From positions 1 to 64,000 of the forward strand of contig NW_027184165.1 of the NCBI RefSeq assembly GCF_963966145.1: DNA of 64,000 bases, in the 5' to 3' direction. Shown in pieces: positions 9,334 to 21,239 of the stretch (positions within the stretch are counted from its first letter, which is position 1; the number at the start of each line of letters is the position of its first letter). The position numbers and the translations under genes are program-made. The notes under the pieces are model-generated. The model saw only the letters and a list, made by a program, of their open reading frames with translations. It did no database searches and had not been told where the DNA came from. Source of the stretch: Tenebrio molitor. Lineage: Eukaryota; Arthropoda; Insecta; Coleoptera; Tenebrionidae.

Positions 9334-10080
9334 ATGGCCGACGTCGAAAATCAAACAGCATCATCGGTCACCACCGGTTCCGCTGCCACCCCTCAATCCC
9401 ACGCGAAGAAAGAGAAAAAAGCGAAAAATCCCAGGGCGAAACCGTCCCATCCTCCGACATCCGAGATGGTAAACAACGCCATCAAGGGACTCAAGGAACG
9501 CGGAGGATCGTCTCTTCAGGCCATCAAGAAGTTCGTCGCCGCAAATTACAAAGTCGACGCCGAAAAGGTCGCCCCTTTCATCAAGAAATATCTGAAAGGC
9601 GCCGTGGCGTCGGGATCTCTGGTTCAGACGAAAGGTAAGGGCGCGTCGGGTTCGTTCAAGCTCGCCTCGTCCACCTCCGGTGGTGCCAAAGTCGCCTCCG
9701 CCTCCGACAAGAGGAAACCCGCTTCGTCCGCCGCATCCAAGACGAAAAAATCATCCGCCAAACGTACCGCCGTCGCGACGACTTCCGACAAGGCTTCCTC
9801 GAAGACAGCCAAAAAACAAGCCTCCCCCAAAGCGAAGAAGACTGCTGCCGAAAAGAAGAGCGCCGTCGCTGCCTCCGCCGCCGCAGCGAAAGCCAAGAAA
9901 TCGGCCGCCTCCTCGGCAGAAAAGAAAACTAGAGCCGCCCCGAAACCCCGATCGCCTTCCAAAGCGAAGAAATCTAACAAGGCTGGTCCGACTAAAAAAC
10001 CCAAAGCACCCAAACCCAAGACAGCCAAAGCCATTCCTGTCAAGGTGAAAAAGGCCGCTTCGCCGAAGAGGAAAAAGTGA
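9334..10080 (+). CDS. H1: Histone H1 (linker histone), unit 1
   Basis: A 248-residue linker histone that binds the nucleosome at the DNA entry/exit site and compacts chromatin. The short Ser/Thr-rich and basic N-terminus is followed by the globular winged-helix domain at about residues 38-110 (SHPPTSEMVNNAIKGL to GSFKL). A long Lys/Ala/Pro/Ser C-terminal tail follows, with SPKAKK- and SPSK-type phosphorylation sites. It starts at ATG after ttttaacgtgaaag, with a TATA box 114 bp upstream. It is not paired with another gene. Its neighbour H3 points toward it, so their 3' ends converge. A histone stem-loop follows 91 bp after the stop. No intron. Confidence 0.97.
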   Translation: MADVENQTASSVTTGSAATPQSHAKKEKKAKNPRAKPSHPPTSEMVNNAIKGLKERGGSSLQAIKKFVAANYKVDAEKVAPFIKKYLKGAVASGSLVQTKGKGASGSFKLASSTSGGAKVASASDKRKPASSAASKTKKSSAKRTAVATTSDKASSKTAKKQASPKAKKTAAEKKSAVAASAAAAKAKKSAASSAEKKTRAAPKPRSPSKAKKSNKAGPTKKPKAPKPKTAKAIPVKVKKAASPKRKK

Positions 10081-10171
10081 GAAACGTGGATGGATACTCG
10101 ACTCATGTTCGTTCGGCTGTGCCTCGTTCCGACGTCATCATCGTACTACCGGCAACGGGGCACGCACAAAT

Positions 10172-10187
10172 GGCCCTTTTCAGGGCC
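10172..10187 (+). terminator. H1 histone mRNA 3' stem-loop, unit 1
   Basis: ggcccttttcagggcc is a 6-bp stem with a TTTC loop, the binding site of SLBP. A purine-rich stretch (cgacgaaaaaaagaaa) downstream fits the U7 snRNA pairing element. Confidence 0.93.
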
Positions 10188-10412
10188 ACACGATAATCTA
10201 CGACGAAAAAAAGAAATAAAACTATCCTTACGGCGAAACCAAATAAAATAGATAGCATCAGCTGGCAGGTAGGTGATGACAGGATGCAATAAAATTTTAC
10301 GAACGACCGCAACCCAACCCGAATCGAGAGGACCGACCGATTATTGACATTTTTATTTTATTCATTTCCGGTTGAAGGGCGATATATTTTTTTTTTTGCC
10401 TGTAAAGTTTGA

Positions 10413-10428
10413 GGTTCTGAAAAGAACC
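10413..10428 (-). terminator. H3 histone mRNA 3' stem-loop, unit 1
   Basis: On the minus strand GGTTCTTTTCAGAACC, 61 bp past the H3 stop. Confidence 0.93.
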
Positions 10429-10489
10429 GATTTTTTTGTTATAAAATTCGTGTTTCGTGTTGTTCTTCCGAAACACGATGTGGAAAAAT

Positions 10490-11489
<1,000 letters not shown>

Positions 11490-11546
11490 TTTCCTGGCGC
11501 TCTTCACCGTTCGAGAAAACCAGAATAAAATACGAAATACAAAATC

Positions 11547-11562
11547 GGTTCTTTTCAGAACC
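11547..11562 (+). terminator. H4 histone mRNA 3' stem-loop, unit 1
   Basis: ggttcttttcagaacc, the same stem-loop as used by H3 and H2B in this unit. An A/G-rich stretch follows. Confidence 0.93.
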
Positions 11563-11762
11563 ACAAAATAAAAATAAGAGGAAAAAAAAGAAACATGATG
11601 TTCTTTCGAGAAACAACGGACAATTATTACTAACTGACTACCTGATAAATGTACCAAGATCGTAAACACCCCTTGCTTTCCTTTTGGCATTGCAGTCGTA
11701 AATGATAATAATACAAAAAGAAAAGATGCATCGGTCATTTTACGAAAAAAAAAAGCTATAGT

Positions 11763-11778
11763 GGCCCTGAGAAGGGCC
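11763..11778 (-). terminator. H2A histone mRNA 3' stem-loop, unit 1
   Basis: On the minus strand GGCCCTTCTCAGGGCC, 42 bp past the H2A stop. The loop reads TTCT, against TTTT or TTTC in the other genes. Confidence 0.92.
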
Positions 11779-11820
11779 GATATTTTGAGTTTTCGCCACG
11801 GAGATGGATCGATCGTTCGT

Positions 11821-12195
11821 TTAAGGTTTCTTCTCGGTTTTTTTGGGTAAAAGTACGGCCTGAATGTTGGGTAAGACACCGCCTTGGGCGATCGTAACTC
11901 CGGACAGGAGTTTGTTCAATTCCTCGTCGTTTCTGATGGCCAGCTGCAGATGACGCGGTATAATACGTGTCTTCTTGTTGTCACGGGCAGCGTTTCCTGC
12001 CAATTCTAGAACTTCGGCGGCTAAGTACTCCATGACGGCGGCCAAATAGACGGGAGCTCCTGCACCGACGCGTTCCGCGTAATTTCCTTTTCTGAGAAGA
12101 CGATGTATCCTACCCACCGGAAACTGGAGACCGGCACGGCTCGAACGGGATTTCGCTTTTCCCTTCACTTTACCTCCTTTACCGCGACCTGACAT
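11821..12195 (-). CDS. H2A: Histone H2A, unit 1
   Basis: A 124-residue canonical core histone: SGRGKGGKVKGKAKSRSSR tail, AGLQFPVGRIHRLL and the acidic patch EYLAAEVLELAGNAARDN, then a C-terminal PKKTEKKP. There is no SQ[ED] tail motif, so it is not H2A.X, and no H2A.Z-type changes. The frame is open 55 codons upstream but the ATG at 12195 gives the canonical start. It is divergent from H2B with a 256-bp intergenic region. Confidence 0.98.
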   Translation of the reverse strand: MSGRGKGGKVKGKAKSRSSRAGLQFPVGRIHRLLRKGNYAERVGAGAPVYLAAVMEYLAAEVLELAGNAARDNKKTRIIPRHLQLAIRNDEELNKLLSGVTIAQGGVLPNIQAVLLPKKTEKKP

Positions 12196-12451
12196 TTTAA
12201 GTTCGTTCGTTAGACACCACGAGAAGTAATAAAACTGACGGACGGGACTCGTCGATTGTAAAAGCTGGTAGCTGTGCTTCGAATTTATAGCCTCCGTGAT
12301 AGGAGAATAGGACGTGACGATTGGTGGGAGCCCGTTTTCAGGTGGGGTTCTGGTGAACACACTACCTATCAGAAAGGTGGTGGTGCAAAGTTAACGCACG
12401 CACACGAGTCAGAGCAGTTCGCGAGTTTGTTGAATCGAATTGAATTGAAAA
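12196..12451. promoter_or_regulatory. H2A/H2B divergent promoter, empty C target site, unit 1
   Basis: The H2A TATA is CTATAAA on the minus strand (12284-12290). A cgattggtgg (CCAAT-type) motif lies near 12317. I see no clear TATA for H2B. The site aacgcacgc at 12393-12401, 51-59 bp before the H2B ATG, is empty here and in unit 2 (27249-27257) but occupied in units 3 and 4. Confidence 0.75.
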
Positions 12452-12823
12452 ATGCCGCCGAAGACAAGTGGTAAGGCAGCCAAGAAGGCCGGGAAAGCTC
12501 AGAAGAACATTTCCAAGAGCGACAAAAAAAAGAAGCGCAGGAGGAAGGAGAGCTATGCCATCTACATCTACAAGGTGTTGAAACAAGTCCATCCCGACAC
12601 CGGTATCTCTAGTAAGGCTATGAGCATAATGAACAGTTTCGTGAACGACATCTTCGAACGTATCGCCGCTGAAGCTTCCCGTCTGGCACACTACAACAAA
12701 CGTTCGACGATCACCAGCAGAGAAATTCAAACTGCCGTGCGTCTGTTGTTGCCCGGTGAGTTGGCCAAGCACGCCGTCTCCGAAGGTACCAAAGCCGTCA
12801 CCAAGTACACCAGTTCGAAATAG
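12452..12823 (+). CDS. H2B: Histone H2B, unit 1
   Basis: A 123-residue core histone: basic tail (PPKTSGKAAKKAGKAQK), fold with ESYAIYIYKVLKQVHPDTG, and the end GTKAVTKYTSSK with the conserved ubiquitination Lys. It dimerises with H2A. It starts at ATG after gaattgaattgaaaa. The upstream promoter is intact in this unit, unlike units 3 and 4. The stem-loop follows 31 bp after the stop. Confidence 0.98.
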   Translation: MPPKTSGKAAKKAGKAQKNISKSDKKKKRRRKESYAIYIYKVLKQVHPDTGISSKAMSIMNSFVNDIFERIAAEASRLAHYNKRSTITSREIQTAVRLLLPGELAKHAVSEGTKAVTKYTSSK

Positions 12824-12853
12824 ATGTTTTTCGTTTTCGACACATTTATAAAC

Positions 12854-12869
12854 GGTTCTTTTCAGAACC
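12854..12869 (+). terminator. H2B histone mRNA 3' stem-loop, unit 1
   Basis: ggttcttttcagaacc, followed by an A-rich, purine-rich stretch (caaaaaagaaaaagac). Confidence 0.93.
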
Positions 12870-15522
12870 ACAAAAACTCTCGAACAAAAAAGAAAAAGAC
12901 GTGAAACAGCGATTTTTAATTAACTTTTATTATGTCATTATTATTATTATTAGGTTTCATGCATTATCGGTATTTTGCACCCATGCCTATCCAACTTGTA
13001 GTTATGTGGTTATTGTATTCGAAATAATTTAGTTGATTGAGGTTATGTTATGAATAAATTTCTATTTTGCCAGAATACAACTCTTCGGAAGAAGAAATCA
13101 AATAAACAATCGTACATCTGCTGAACAACCTAGTTGATGGTTGATGGATTTGCATTACCCAGCATATAGCCTAAATGTTCATCTTTAGTGAAATTAAAAT
13201 TACTTAGCTTTTTTAAGAAAGAAAAAATTAGAACGAATTCTCATCGAAAAAACCGCGATTCCTACAAATGATACAGATGGTTTTGTAGTCGCGTATGTTA
13301 TTGAATACAATGAGCCGACATTTTTCCGACTCTTTGTTTCATCGAAAACGTTGTTGACATTAGCAAGGAACGTTAAGGATTCCCTGAAACAGACAATTTC
13401 ACTGTTTTGGAATAGCAGTATGTGCAAATGAGAGGACAGAAGACTTTGAAAAAAGGAGTGAACAAAACTGTACTTTAGTACAGAATGTTATGTTTATTTT
13501 AATTTCAATTGTTCCTGTTTTAATGAGATTTTTTATGTTCCTAAATCATTTTCTATTTTTTTTTTCATTAGAGAAGAGTTATTGTCGAGTTATTATCTCT
13601 ACCTAGCATAAAAATTAAAATACTTTGCAACATTACGTTATTATACATTGCATATCTGACATAAAATACTTGCAAAAATTACTTAGCTAATTAATATTAC
13701 GCATGACAACTCACATTATTTACTTTGCAAAACATTATAGAATACATAACAGATAATTGTGACCCTGTGTATTGTTCATTGGAATTAAAATAAAAAAAAC
13801 GTGATTTCGTCAATCGCCGTTATTTGCGACTTCAGGCAACTGTCGCTAAGAGCTATTTTTGTTTCTCCGTTCAATTTCCCGATAAAATCGTCGACTTAGT
13901 TATTAACTAAGTTCTTCAGTTAGGTGGTATCAACAATACCACAATAGCCATGTTGCCGGAGTTTTTTGATAAAAGACTTGCTAGTTGGAATACAGAAAAT
14001 ATTTACCAAACACCTATTCACGATAATAAACCGGGGCACTATTGTGGGTTTTCGGTTGGTTTTATATTATATTAGGTACTCACCCTTCGTAACGTGTCTC
14101 CACGAAAAAACGTCACTTTCACACTAACCACCTTTCGTTTTAACTCTCGCGACGATAACTGAAATGTTGACGCGCGCCGGACAGATTCACGGACATACAA
14201 CCACCCACCCACCCCGCGCCCCGGTTTCCGTCTGGACTGGTTCTGTCGTCCGAGTGAGTGCCAAAAATTAGCGTTCGTCTATTAAATGATTGTCGGATGA
14301 TGATTATTGACGGACACTTTTATCGCACCCGATCACACTTTAGTTACTACCTACGTTTAGTATCGACGACGCATCGTTTCGATTATTGAAATTCGAATTG
14401 AATTTTTTTTTTTTCTAGTTTTCGACGTAGATTCGCGTGACACAAATATTATGAGCCTTTTTGGATCGATTTCGTGTGCATCACGCCATTTCTACGGGCG
14501 AACGTGAATGTGTGATGTTGACGTGATGGAAGCAACGTTTAGGCAATCCGCATTACGTATTACTATCAATTATATTTTAAACGAATGAAAACTTCAATTC
14601 AGAAGTGTGATAATCCCGATCCATTCAAGTTTTGTTAATTTTAGATTAAAAATGCGTGAGTATTGTACTATTGCTAACGATGCCAAAACATCGCATATTC
14701 AATGTAAAAAGAACAAGAGCAACGGGCCATTAAGTTAATTTAAAAATAACTCGTACCGGATAAGTCGAATACGTATCCAGGGAAAATTTATTAATTTTAA
14801 AATTGACCGGCGGAAACAGGTTCTCGCCTCCCACCACTTTTGTGTAGCGGCCGCCAAATCAATTTTGTTTTTATATAATTGATTCAAAAAATTGAAATTC
14901 ACGCATAGTTATCTGTGCCTGAAGTGGGTCATTTTCATTGCATTGTTAGTAAGATCGAAACCATAGAAACCATACAAAACGCATACGACTATTTCTGTTT
15001 TTCATTTCACGCACTGTTTTTTATTAGTTACCTAGCAACATGGTCACTGCATTGAAACTTCAGAGTTCCTTCAAAAATTTGAATTTTTAATTTCAATTTT
15101 TTGAATCAATGATTTAATATAAAAATAACTATTGTGGAAAACAGCAAAAAATAAAATAATACCACTAATTGGCGGCTGGTCAGGATAGACCTAACGTTCG
15201 AAATTTAGAAAAATATTTTTTTTATTTTAATACTGTTACTTTTCTAATGAAGTGCGAAATAAGTTGTGCCCCATAGCTATCTTTTTTATTTTTCACTACG
15301 ACAATTACAAAGTGTTGATATTCACAACTTTTCGTGAGCACTTCGATAGAAATGAACAAGAACGCAGGAAAATTCCACACCGAATATTAATATTCTGTCT
15401 TGGCCCATGTTTACTTTTATCTACCGCAAAACAAAATGTTCGGATTTGTCAGGGGTATTCTGATTTAAAAAAAGAAGAACATTTGACGAATATTTTAAGT
15501 CTCAAACGTTTGGAAAATAATG
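12870..15522. other. AT-rich spacer between H2B of unit 1 and the R4/Dong-like fragment of unit 2
   Basis: No gene is supported. The 75-codon frame at 13200-13427 (minus) matches nothing. A short tta repeat lies near 12940. Two adjacent perfect hairpins lie at 13894-13912 (acttagt/actaagt) and 13924-13942 (gtggtat/ataccac). The unit boundary at 14962/14963 falls within this spacer without any visible junction. Confidence 0.6.
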
Positions 15523-16503
15523 CAACAACAATTCATAGACTACAAAAAAGCCTATGATTCAGTACCACATTCATGGTTAATTAAAATTCTTAAAATTTAT
15601 AAAATTAATATTAAATTAAATCACCTTCTTTATATGGATGACATAAAACTTAACAATAACTGAAAATCAATCAATATGTCGTGGTCATTACGAAAATTTA
15701 GAATATATAACTAAAGAAGGAGAAATCATTAAAAATTTAAATAAAGGAGAATTTTATAAATATTTAGGTATTAATCAATCAAATCAAATTAAATCTATTC
15801 TTTTGGTGTTATAAAATGGTCCAAAACTAATTTAAAGAATATAAATATTCAAACTAGAGTTCTCTTTACAAAATTTTGTAAACATCACCCCAAATCTGCT
15901 GTTGAAAGATTTAATTTACCACGCGAAAATGGTGGTAGGGGTTTTTCAAATCTAGAAATTCTACAACACAATCAAATTGCTTCACTAAAAAATTATTTTC
16001 TCAATAGAGCTCGTGATATGACACTATAGCAAATATAAAACAAAAGTCTTTACATGGGAGATATTTTAAAGAGCTGAGGGTTTTATATTTGCAATACAAG
16101 ATCTTGCACCGTTTTGGCTCACAGCGAATATAAAAAACGTCATGATATATTCGCAAAAATTATACACATGAATTTAGCAGTTAAATTCAATTTATTAAAG
16201 GATACACAACCACATTACATTTATAAACCAGAAAGTTGTTTAGAAAATGACAATTACAAATTATATTTTGATCGCACAGTTTTAACTGACATTCACATTC
16301 AGCATAACAGACCAGACATTATTATTTTAAATAAACAACAAAAGCAAGCATATCTTTTAGATATAGCTGTTCCAAATTCACACAATATAACACAGACATA
16401 TAATACAAAAATTAATAAATATATTATTATAATTTCAGCAACAGGAATAGTACCGCAATCTCTTTTTAAAAATTTAAAAATTTTGGACTTAGAGAACACA
16501 TAA
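15523..16503 (+). pseudogene. Decayed R4/Dong-like fragment, unit 2
   Basis: Repeat of the unit 1 relic, with the same motif A, YMDD and endonuclease pieces, the same missing motif B and the same stops. The identical damage shows that it was copied with the unit rather than inserted again. Confidence 0.8.
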
Positions 16504-17782
16504 AACACAAAAAAGTCAAAATGTGGAGGCGAGACGCCGGTAATTATGTTGATAAGCACTGCACTACTGCCGCCGGGTGGAGGTGGGATACGAAAAGAAG
16601 ATGCTCTCACTGCTCTCACTCACAATAAGTTCGGAAAAACCGAATTTTATTATCGTATTTAATTGACGTCACAGTTACTTTGGCGAAACAGGAGCTCGCT
16701 TTTCGAAGGCATGATGAAAAAGACAGACGAATCAATTTGATATATAAAACCTAACAGGAACGGCTGGTCCATGAGGTCATTTGGGTAATGACCCCCTAAA
16801 AAATAAAGGTTTTACCCAACACCAGCCGCGACTGCAATGTACACAAGACTATGACTGCTACATATTATGTTATTTCAACCAAATCAGAAGTACAATAATT
16901 TTGAAAAGTAAGTGCAATGTATACTTCTAAATCTATCTAAATTTATTAATATGTAATTTTTTTCAAAACTATCGATCTTTCTTTGAAACATTTTCAATTC
17001 ACAATTCACTGTTGGAAGCGCTGTACTTTTTAGTATAAATACGTATACGAAAAATTAAAATAATAGTTGAATTAACACATCGTTAAATGTTACGAGGAAC
17101 ATAGTTTTTTGGATTACACAGCAAAATCTTGGAATTTCAGTCCGATATTACTCCATTGAGTCTTTGGACTCACAAATAAATACCTCGAAAAGCCGACAAA
17201 CATCTGTCTAGAACTTTTCTAGTAACCAGAGGGTATCGTAAACGACCCGTGTTTAGACCTCTTTCGTGAAAGTGACCGACCGCCGGCGCCGCTCGATTTC
17301 GTCATAAATCTCAGCCGTACCCCCCACGATAATTGACAAGTCTGTCATACAGCCCTACCATTTAAAACCTTTATTCTCTTCGTTTTAAAAATAGTTTCGC
17401 ATGGTTTTTCTCTCTTCTCGTTTTACAATGGTCCAGTGACTAATAAATGAGTGTTGTGTTATGAGTTTGTTCGAGCTCAAAAAAACGTGGTTCGAAATTG
17501 TTTAACGTTTAACGAATGGTAAGTTATTCTAGTTTTTATGTTGGTCTTAACGTGTTAGGGGCCAAGAATACAACATTGTCTGTCCATTATAACATAGAAC
17601 TGATATGTTGAATTCAGATCTCTAATTATTTAAAAACCAAAAAAATAAAGCAGCAGTCAAAGTGGCATGTACGCGTAACCTAATATATATTTTTTTTACA
17701 TTAAAAGATCGCCGTCTTCCTCGTCGCACTTACGACATTTGCATATGTTATCTTTGTTAAACTCACGGAAGGAATATAATGA
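16504..17782. other. Spacer between R4/Dong-like fragment and 5S fragment, unit 2
   Basis: Same content as 1542-2820. The nested inverted repeat falls at 16761-16828 and the C-like 3' UTR block at 17314-17360. No gene seen. Confidence 0.6.
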
Positions 17783-17848
17783 ACCGGTCACCCGTCCAAG
17801 TGCTGACCGCTGCCCGCGTGGCTTACCTTCGGTGATCGAACGACAACC
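17783..17848 (-). pseudogene. 5S rRNA 3'-half fragment, unit 2
   Basis: Same degenerate fragment as at 2821-2886, carried along with the unit. Confidence 0.65.
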
Positions 17849-18043
17849 TTTACCGTTTGACGAGTTTTTATTCTGCAATTGTTTACAATTAATCGACAAA
17901 AAAAATTGTTTTCTTAATTATCTAGTACTTAAAGCTATGAATCTACATTATACGGGTCTGTGCATGTTTCCGAATACCTGCACGAAAAACAAATCGGTTC
18001 GGTGGTTGCTATGGATTTCAAAAAAAAACAAAAAGTGTTGGGG

Positions 18044-18127
18044 GGCAACGGCACGCGGTGTTCCCAAGCGGTCACCCATCCAAGTACTGACCGCGCCCGA
18101 CGTTGCTTAACTTCGGTGATCGGACGA
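18044..18127 (-). rRNA. 5S rRNA gene, 3' part (positions 36-119), interrupted by element B, unit 2
   Basis: Same gene as at 3082-3170 but broken 5 bp further in. The duplication ggtgatcggacga lies at 18115-18127 and again at 22686-22698. No intact 5S exists in this unit. Confidence 0.93.
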
Positions 18128-18533
18128 AATTGAAATTGAAATTGAAAAGAGCTTTATTACGATTTGATTGGTGAGTTACAGAGTATATACATGTTACAAG
18201 CTAGGTTCCTATTCGAGCCCTAAGTATATTCAGTTTTCTGACCAGTATGGTCATTAACAATTTTATGTGTGCGATGAGGAATTTATCCCAATTTCTTCTG
18301 CTTTGTGCATCTATTATCTTATCGGGGAAAAAAGCGAAACCCCGCAACTTGGTCCTCTGACTTAAAGCTAACTAATGACTAGGATATATACAATTACAAC
18401 TAGCTATACATATTTACAGATAAATGCAGGTTGGTACCCTGCTGCTTAGTTGTGCCCTACGCTAGCCTAGCTTATAGTAACCTACTCTGACCTATTCTAA
18501 GATATGTACAGTATATACAGTTGTGAAGTAACT

Positions 18534-21239
18534 TCATTTTCTTTTGTGCCCGTGTTTGGGCTTGTCGGATGTCATGTCTATGTCGTGGTGCAGTAGTTTA
18601 TGTGTTTGCTTGCTTAGTTGCATCGTGCTGGCGATCAGCGGGTGGTTGCGGTTTCTCCTAAAAAATCTTTCTGCTGTGGCCGTTATGTGCTCGCGGATGG
18701 ATGGCAGGCCGGTCCTCTCCCTCAGGTCTGTAATTCTAGTGTATCTTGGCGCGCCGGTGGCGAGCCTCATGCATTTGTTCTGCAGAACCTCCAGGGGCTG
18801 CATCGCGTAGTTCGAAATGTGACTCAGTATTGGGGCCCCATACGTTATTATTGGTCTTATTACTTGTTTGTACAGCAGTGTTTTGTTTTCTTGCGACATT
18901 CCACTGTTCCTGTTCAGCAGCGGGTACAGGATGCGGATTGCCGCGTTGCCCTTGGTTGTGGCCGTCTTGATATGCCTCTTTAGGTTCAGGCGGGCATCCA
19001 GCTGGAGGCCCAAATACTTTACGGTGTCTTTCGGTGGTATCGTATGGTCGCCTACTTTGAGTTTCGTTATTAGTTTGATGTTTGTCCTCTTCCTTGCGAA
19101 GATGATGTTTTCGGTTTTTGATTCGTTTATCTTCAGCTTCCATCTCGTGTAGTACTTCTCCAGCATTCTCACGTGTATTTGGTTCTGTGTCAGGGCCGCC
19201 TGCGCGTAGTACGAGTGCGCGTAGGTGGCCATGTCGTCTGCATACAGGGCTGTTTTTGTTTTTTGGAAATCTGGGATGTCGTGCGTGTACAGATTAAAAA
19301 GAATGGGCCCTAGGACTGATCCCTGGGGTACGCCGCTGTCGATCGTTCTAGGTGTTGATATTGTGCTGTTGACCTTTACTTTTATTGTTCTTTTTGAGAG
19401 GTAGCTGTGAATTAGTCTTGTAAAGTTCGGGTCTATGCCGCCGTCGTTCATTTTCTTAATGAGGCCGTTGATCCACATCGAATCGAAGGCTTTTTCGAGG
19501 TCTATGAGTGTCATCGCCGTGGTCTTGCTCTTGTTGAATTCTGATGTTATGTCATTTATTACTCGTACCAGTTGGATTGTCGTGTTGTGGTTCTTTCTAA
19601 ATCCTGCTTGGGTGGTCTTTTCCATATCATGTTGTTTTGCGATCCTGTTCAGCCTCCTCATTAACACCTTCTCCACGATTTTGGACGTGGCGCTGAGGAG
19701 ACTGATTGGTCGGTAGCTGGCGGTTGTTCCTTTGCTCTTTCCAGGCTTTGGTATGGGAACCACGAGTGCCTCCTTGAAAGCCTTCGGGTAGTGGTTTAAT
19801 TTAATGATGGCGTTGGTGATGTAGCACAGTTGTACTACCGATTTCTTTGGAAGGTTTCTCAGGGCTATGTTACGTACATCGTCTTCTCCGGGCGCCTTGT
19901 TCTTCTTGAGATTTTTTAGTGTTTTGAAGATTTCGTGGGGGTTCGTGCGCATCCCCTCCCAGTATTCTTTGCTCTGGACGAGTGTTTTTCCTAAGAGCGT
20001 CCGGGCCTCTTCATCGATTTGTTCTTGCTCAGGGGTGTTTGTTATTTTGGGTAGGTGGACGCTTTGGAAGTATTCCACGAGGGCTTCCGCTTTTTCCCTT
20101 TCCGTTATGGCTTGGCTGCCGTTTTCTGTTAGTAGGGGTGGTATTTCTGTCCGGTTTTTCTTTAATGTTTTGGCGATCTTCCATAACGTATTGTCCTGCG
20201 GATTTGCTTCCCTGAGTTTTGCCTTCCATGCGTTGTTTTTCTGCGTTATCAGGCTCCTGGTTATCTTTTCATTAAGTTCGATGAGCTTCTTTTTGCAGTC
20301 TCCATCCCCTGTCCTTTGGTATAGCTTCCGGATTTTGTTTCTGTCCGTGATCAGGCTCTTTGTTTCGTCGGGTATGCCGTCGCGCTCGGTGATTTTGATT
20401 ACTTTGGTATGTGATTTAATCGTTTCTGCGAGGATCTTGGTAAATTCGGCTACTTCCGCCTCAAGCTGTTCGATGGTTCTTATGTTGCTGGTGATTTTGG
20501 TCTTTCGGTTCATTTCCTGCCTGAATTTTTTCCAGTCAGTATTTTCGAAGCTTCTGAATGTTCTTGTTGGCTCCTCTTGGCTGTTGTGCTGGACTTCTAT
20601 TGTGACTGGGAGATGGTCTGAGTTAAGTTCATTGATCGCCTTGGCCCTGGAATAATTTGTGATGTTTTTCATTAGATAGATGTCTATGGTGGTGGGGCTT
20701 GTGCCATTGTATGGGATATGCGTCGGCTCCAGGGGGTGATTTATCGTTATTGCTCGTGTGTCAGCGAATTTCTTGAGTACTGCGCCGTTGGTTTCATTCG
20801 TGGCACAGTTCCATTCCTTGTGTTTTGCGTTCAAGTCACCGGCGACAATTGTTGTTGTTGCTATTCCCATGATTTTTTCCAGCTCGCTTATTTTGAAATA
20901 GTTATGGGGCGGGTTGTAGGCGCCGACGATAGTGAGGCCCGTACCGGCTATTTGTATCGCAGCCGTTTCTACGCTGGTTAACGGGGCGTTCTTTGTGCTG
21001 TACGGAATTCCTTTCCTGACTGCGATGAGTACGCCGCCTCCTCTCGTTCGTGCGTTGCCTCGATCTTTCCGGGTGATTGTGTAGTTCGGGAATTTTATTT
21101 TGTCCGTCGCTATTAGTTTGGTTTCGGTGACTACTAACACATGGGGTTTGTGTGTTTGGAGGAATGTTGTCAATTCGTGCGTTTTATTTGTTAATCCGTT
21201 AGCGTTCCACGTTGTGATTTTTATCTTATTCTGTGCGCT
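18534..21239 (-). CDS. Element B ORF2: AP-endonuclease / reverse transcriptase, unit 2
   Basis: The open frame begins inside the end of ORF1 in the -1 frame (open back to about 21275) and has no ATG before the endonuclease domain. The coordinates start at the first codon past the ORF1 stop. The endonuclease shows TTWNANGL, VTETKL, VAGDLNAKH and NSDHLPV. The RT shows LIDLEKAFD (motif A), GVPQGS and LYADDM. No RNase H is seen. The usual TTWNANG start of the endonuclease is coded upstream of the first TTG, so translation must come through frameshifting, termination-reinitiation or a non-AUG start. The protein ends KHGHKRK. The frame is intact and the copy may be active. Confidence 0.92.
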   Translation of the reverse strand, partial: SAQNKIKITTWNANGLTNKTHELTTFLQTHKPHVLVVTETKLIATDKIKFPNYTITRKDRGNARTRGGGVLIAVRKGIPYSTKNAPLTSVETAAIQIAGTGLTIVGAYNPPHNYFKISELEKIMGIATTTIVAGDLNAKHKEWNCATNETNGAVLKKFADTRAITINHPLEPTHIPYNGTSPTTIDIYLMKNITNYSRAKAINELNSDHLPVTIEVQHNSQEEPTRTFRSFENTDWKKFRQEMNRKTKITSNIRTIEQLEAEVAEFTKILAETIKSHTKVIKITERDGIPDETKSLITDRNKIRKLYQRTGDGDCKKKLIELNEKITRSLITQKNNAWKAKLREANPQDNTLWKIAKTLKKNRTEIPPLLTENGSQAITEREKAEALVEYFQSVHLPKITNTPEQEQIDEEARTLLGKTLVQSKEYWEGMRTNPHEIFKTLKNLKKNKAPGEDDVRNIALRNLPKKSVVQLCYITNAIIKLNHYPKAFKEALVVPIPKPGKSKGTTASYRPISLLSATSKIVEKVLMRRLNRIAKQHDMEKTTQAGFRKNHNTTIQLVRVINDITSEFNKSKTTAMTLIDLEKAFDSMWINGLIKKMNDGGIDPNFTRLIHSYLSKRTIKVKVNSTISTPRTIDSGVPQGSVLGPILFNLYTHDIPDFQKTKTALYADDMATYAHSYYAQAALTQNQIHVRMLEKYYTRWKLKINESKTENIIFARKRTNIKLITKLKVGDHTIPPKDTVKYLGLQLDARLNLKRHIKTATTKGNAAIRILYPLLNRNSGMSQENKTLLYKQVIRPIITYGAPILSHISNYAMQPLEVLQNKCMRLATGAPRYTRITDLRERTGLPSIREHITATAERFFRRNRNHPLIASTMQLSKQTHKLLHHDIDMTSDKPKHGHKRK

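Noticed and set aside
19867..20655. 262-codon frame on the plus strand inside element B
   Set aside because: Antisense shadow of ORF2. It has no motif and repeats wherever B lies.
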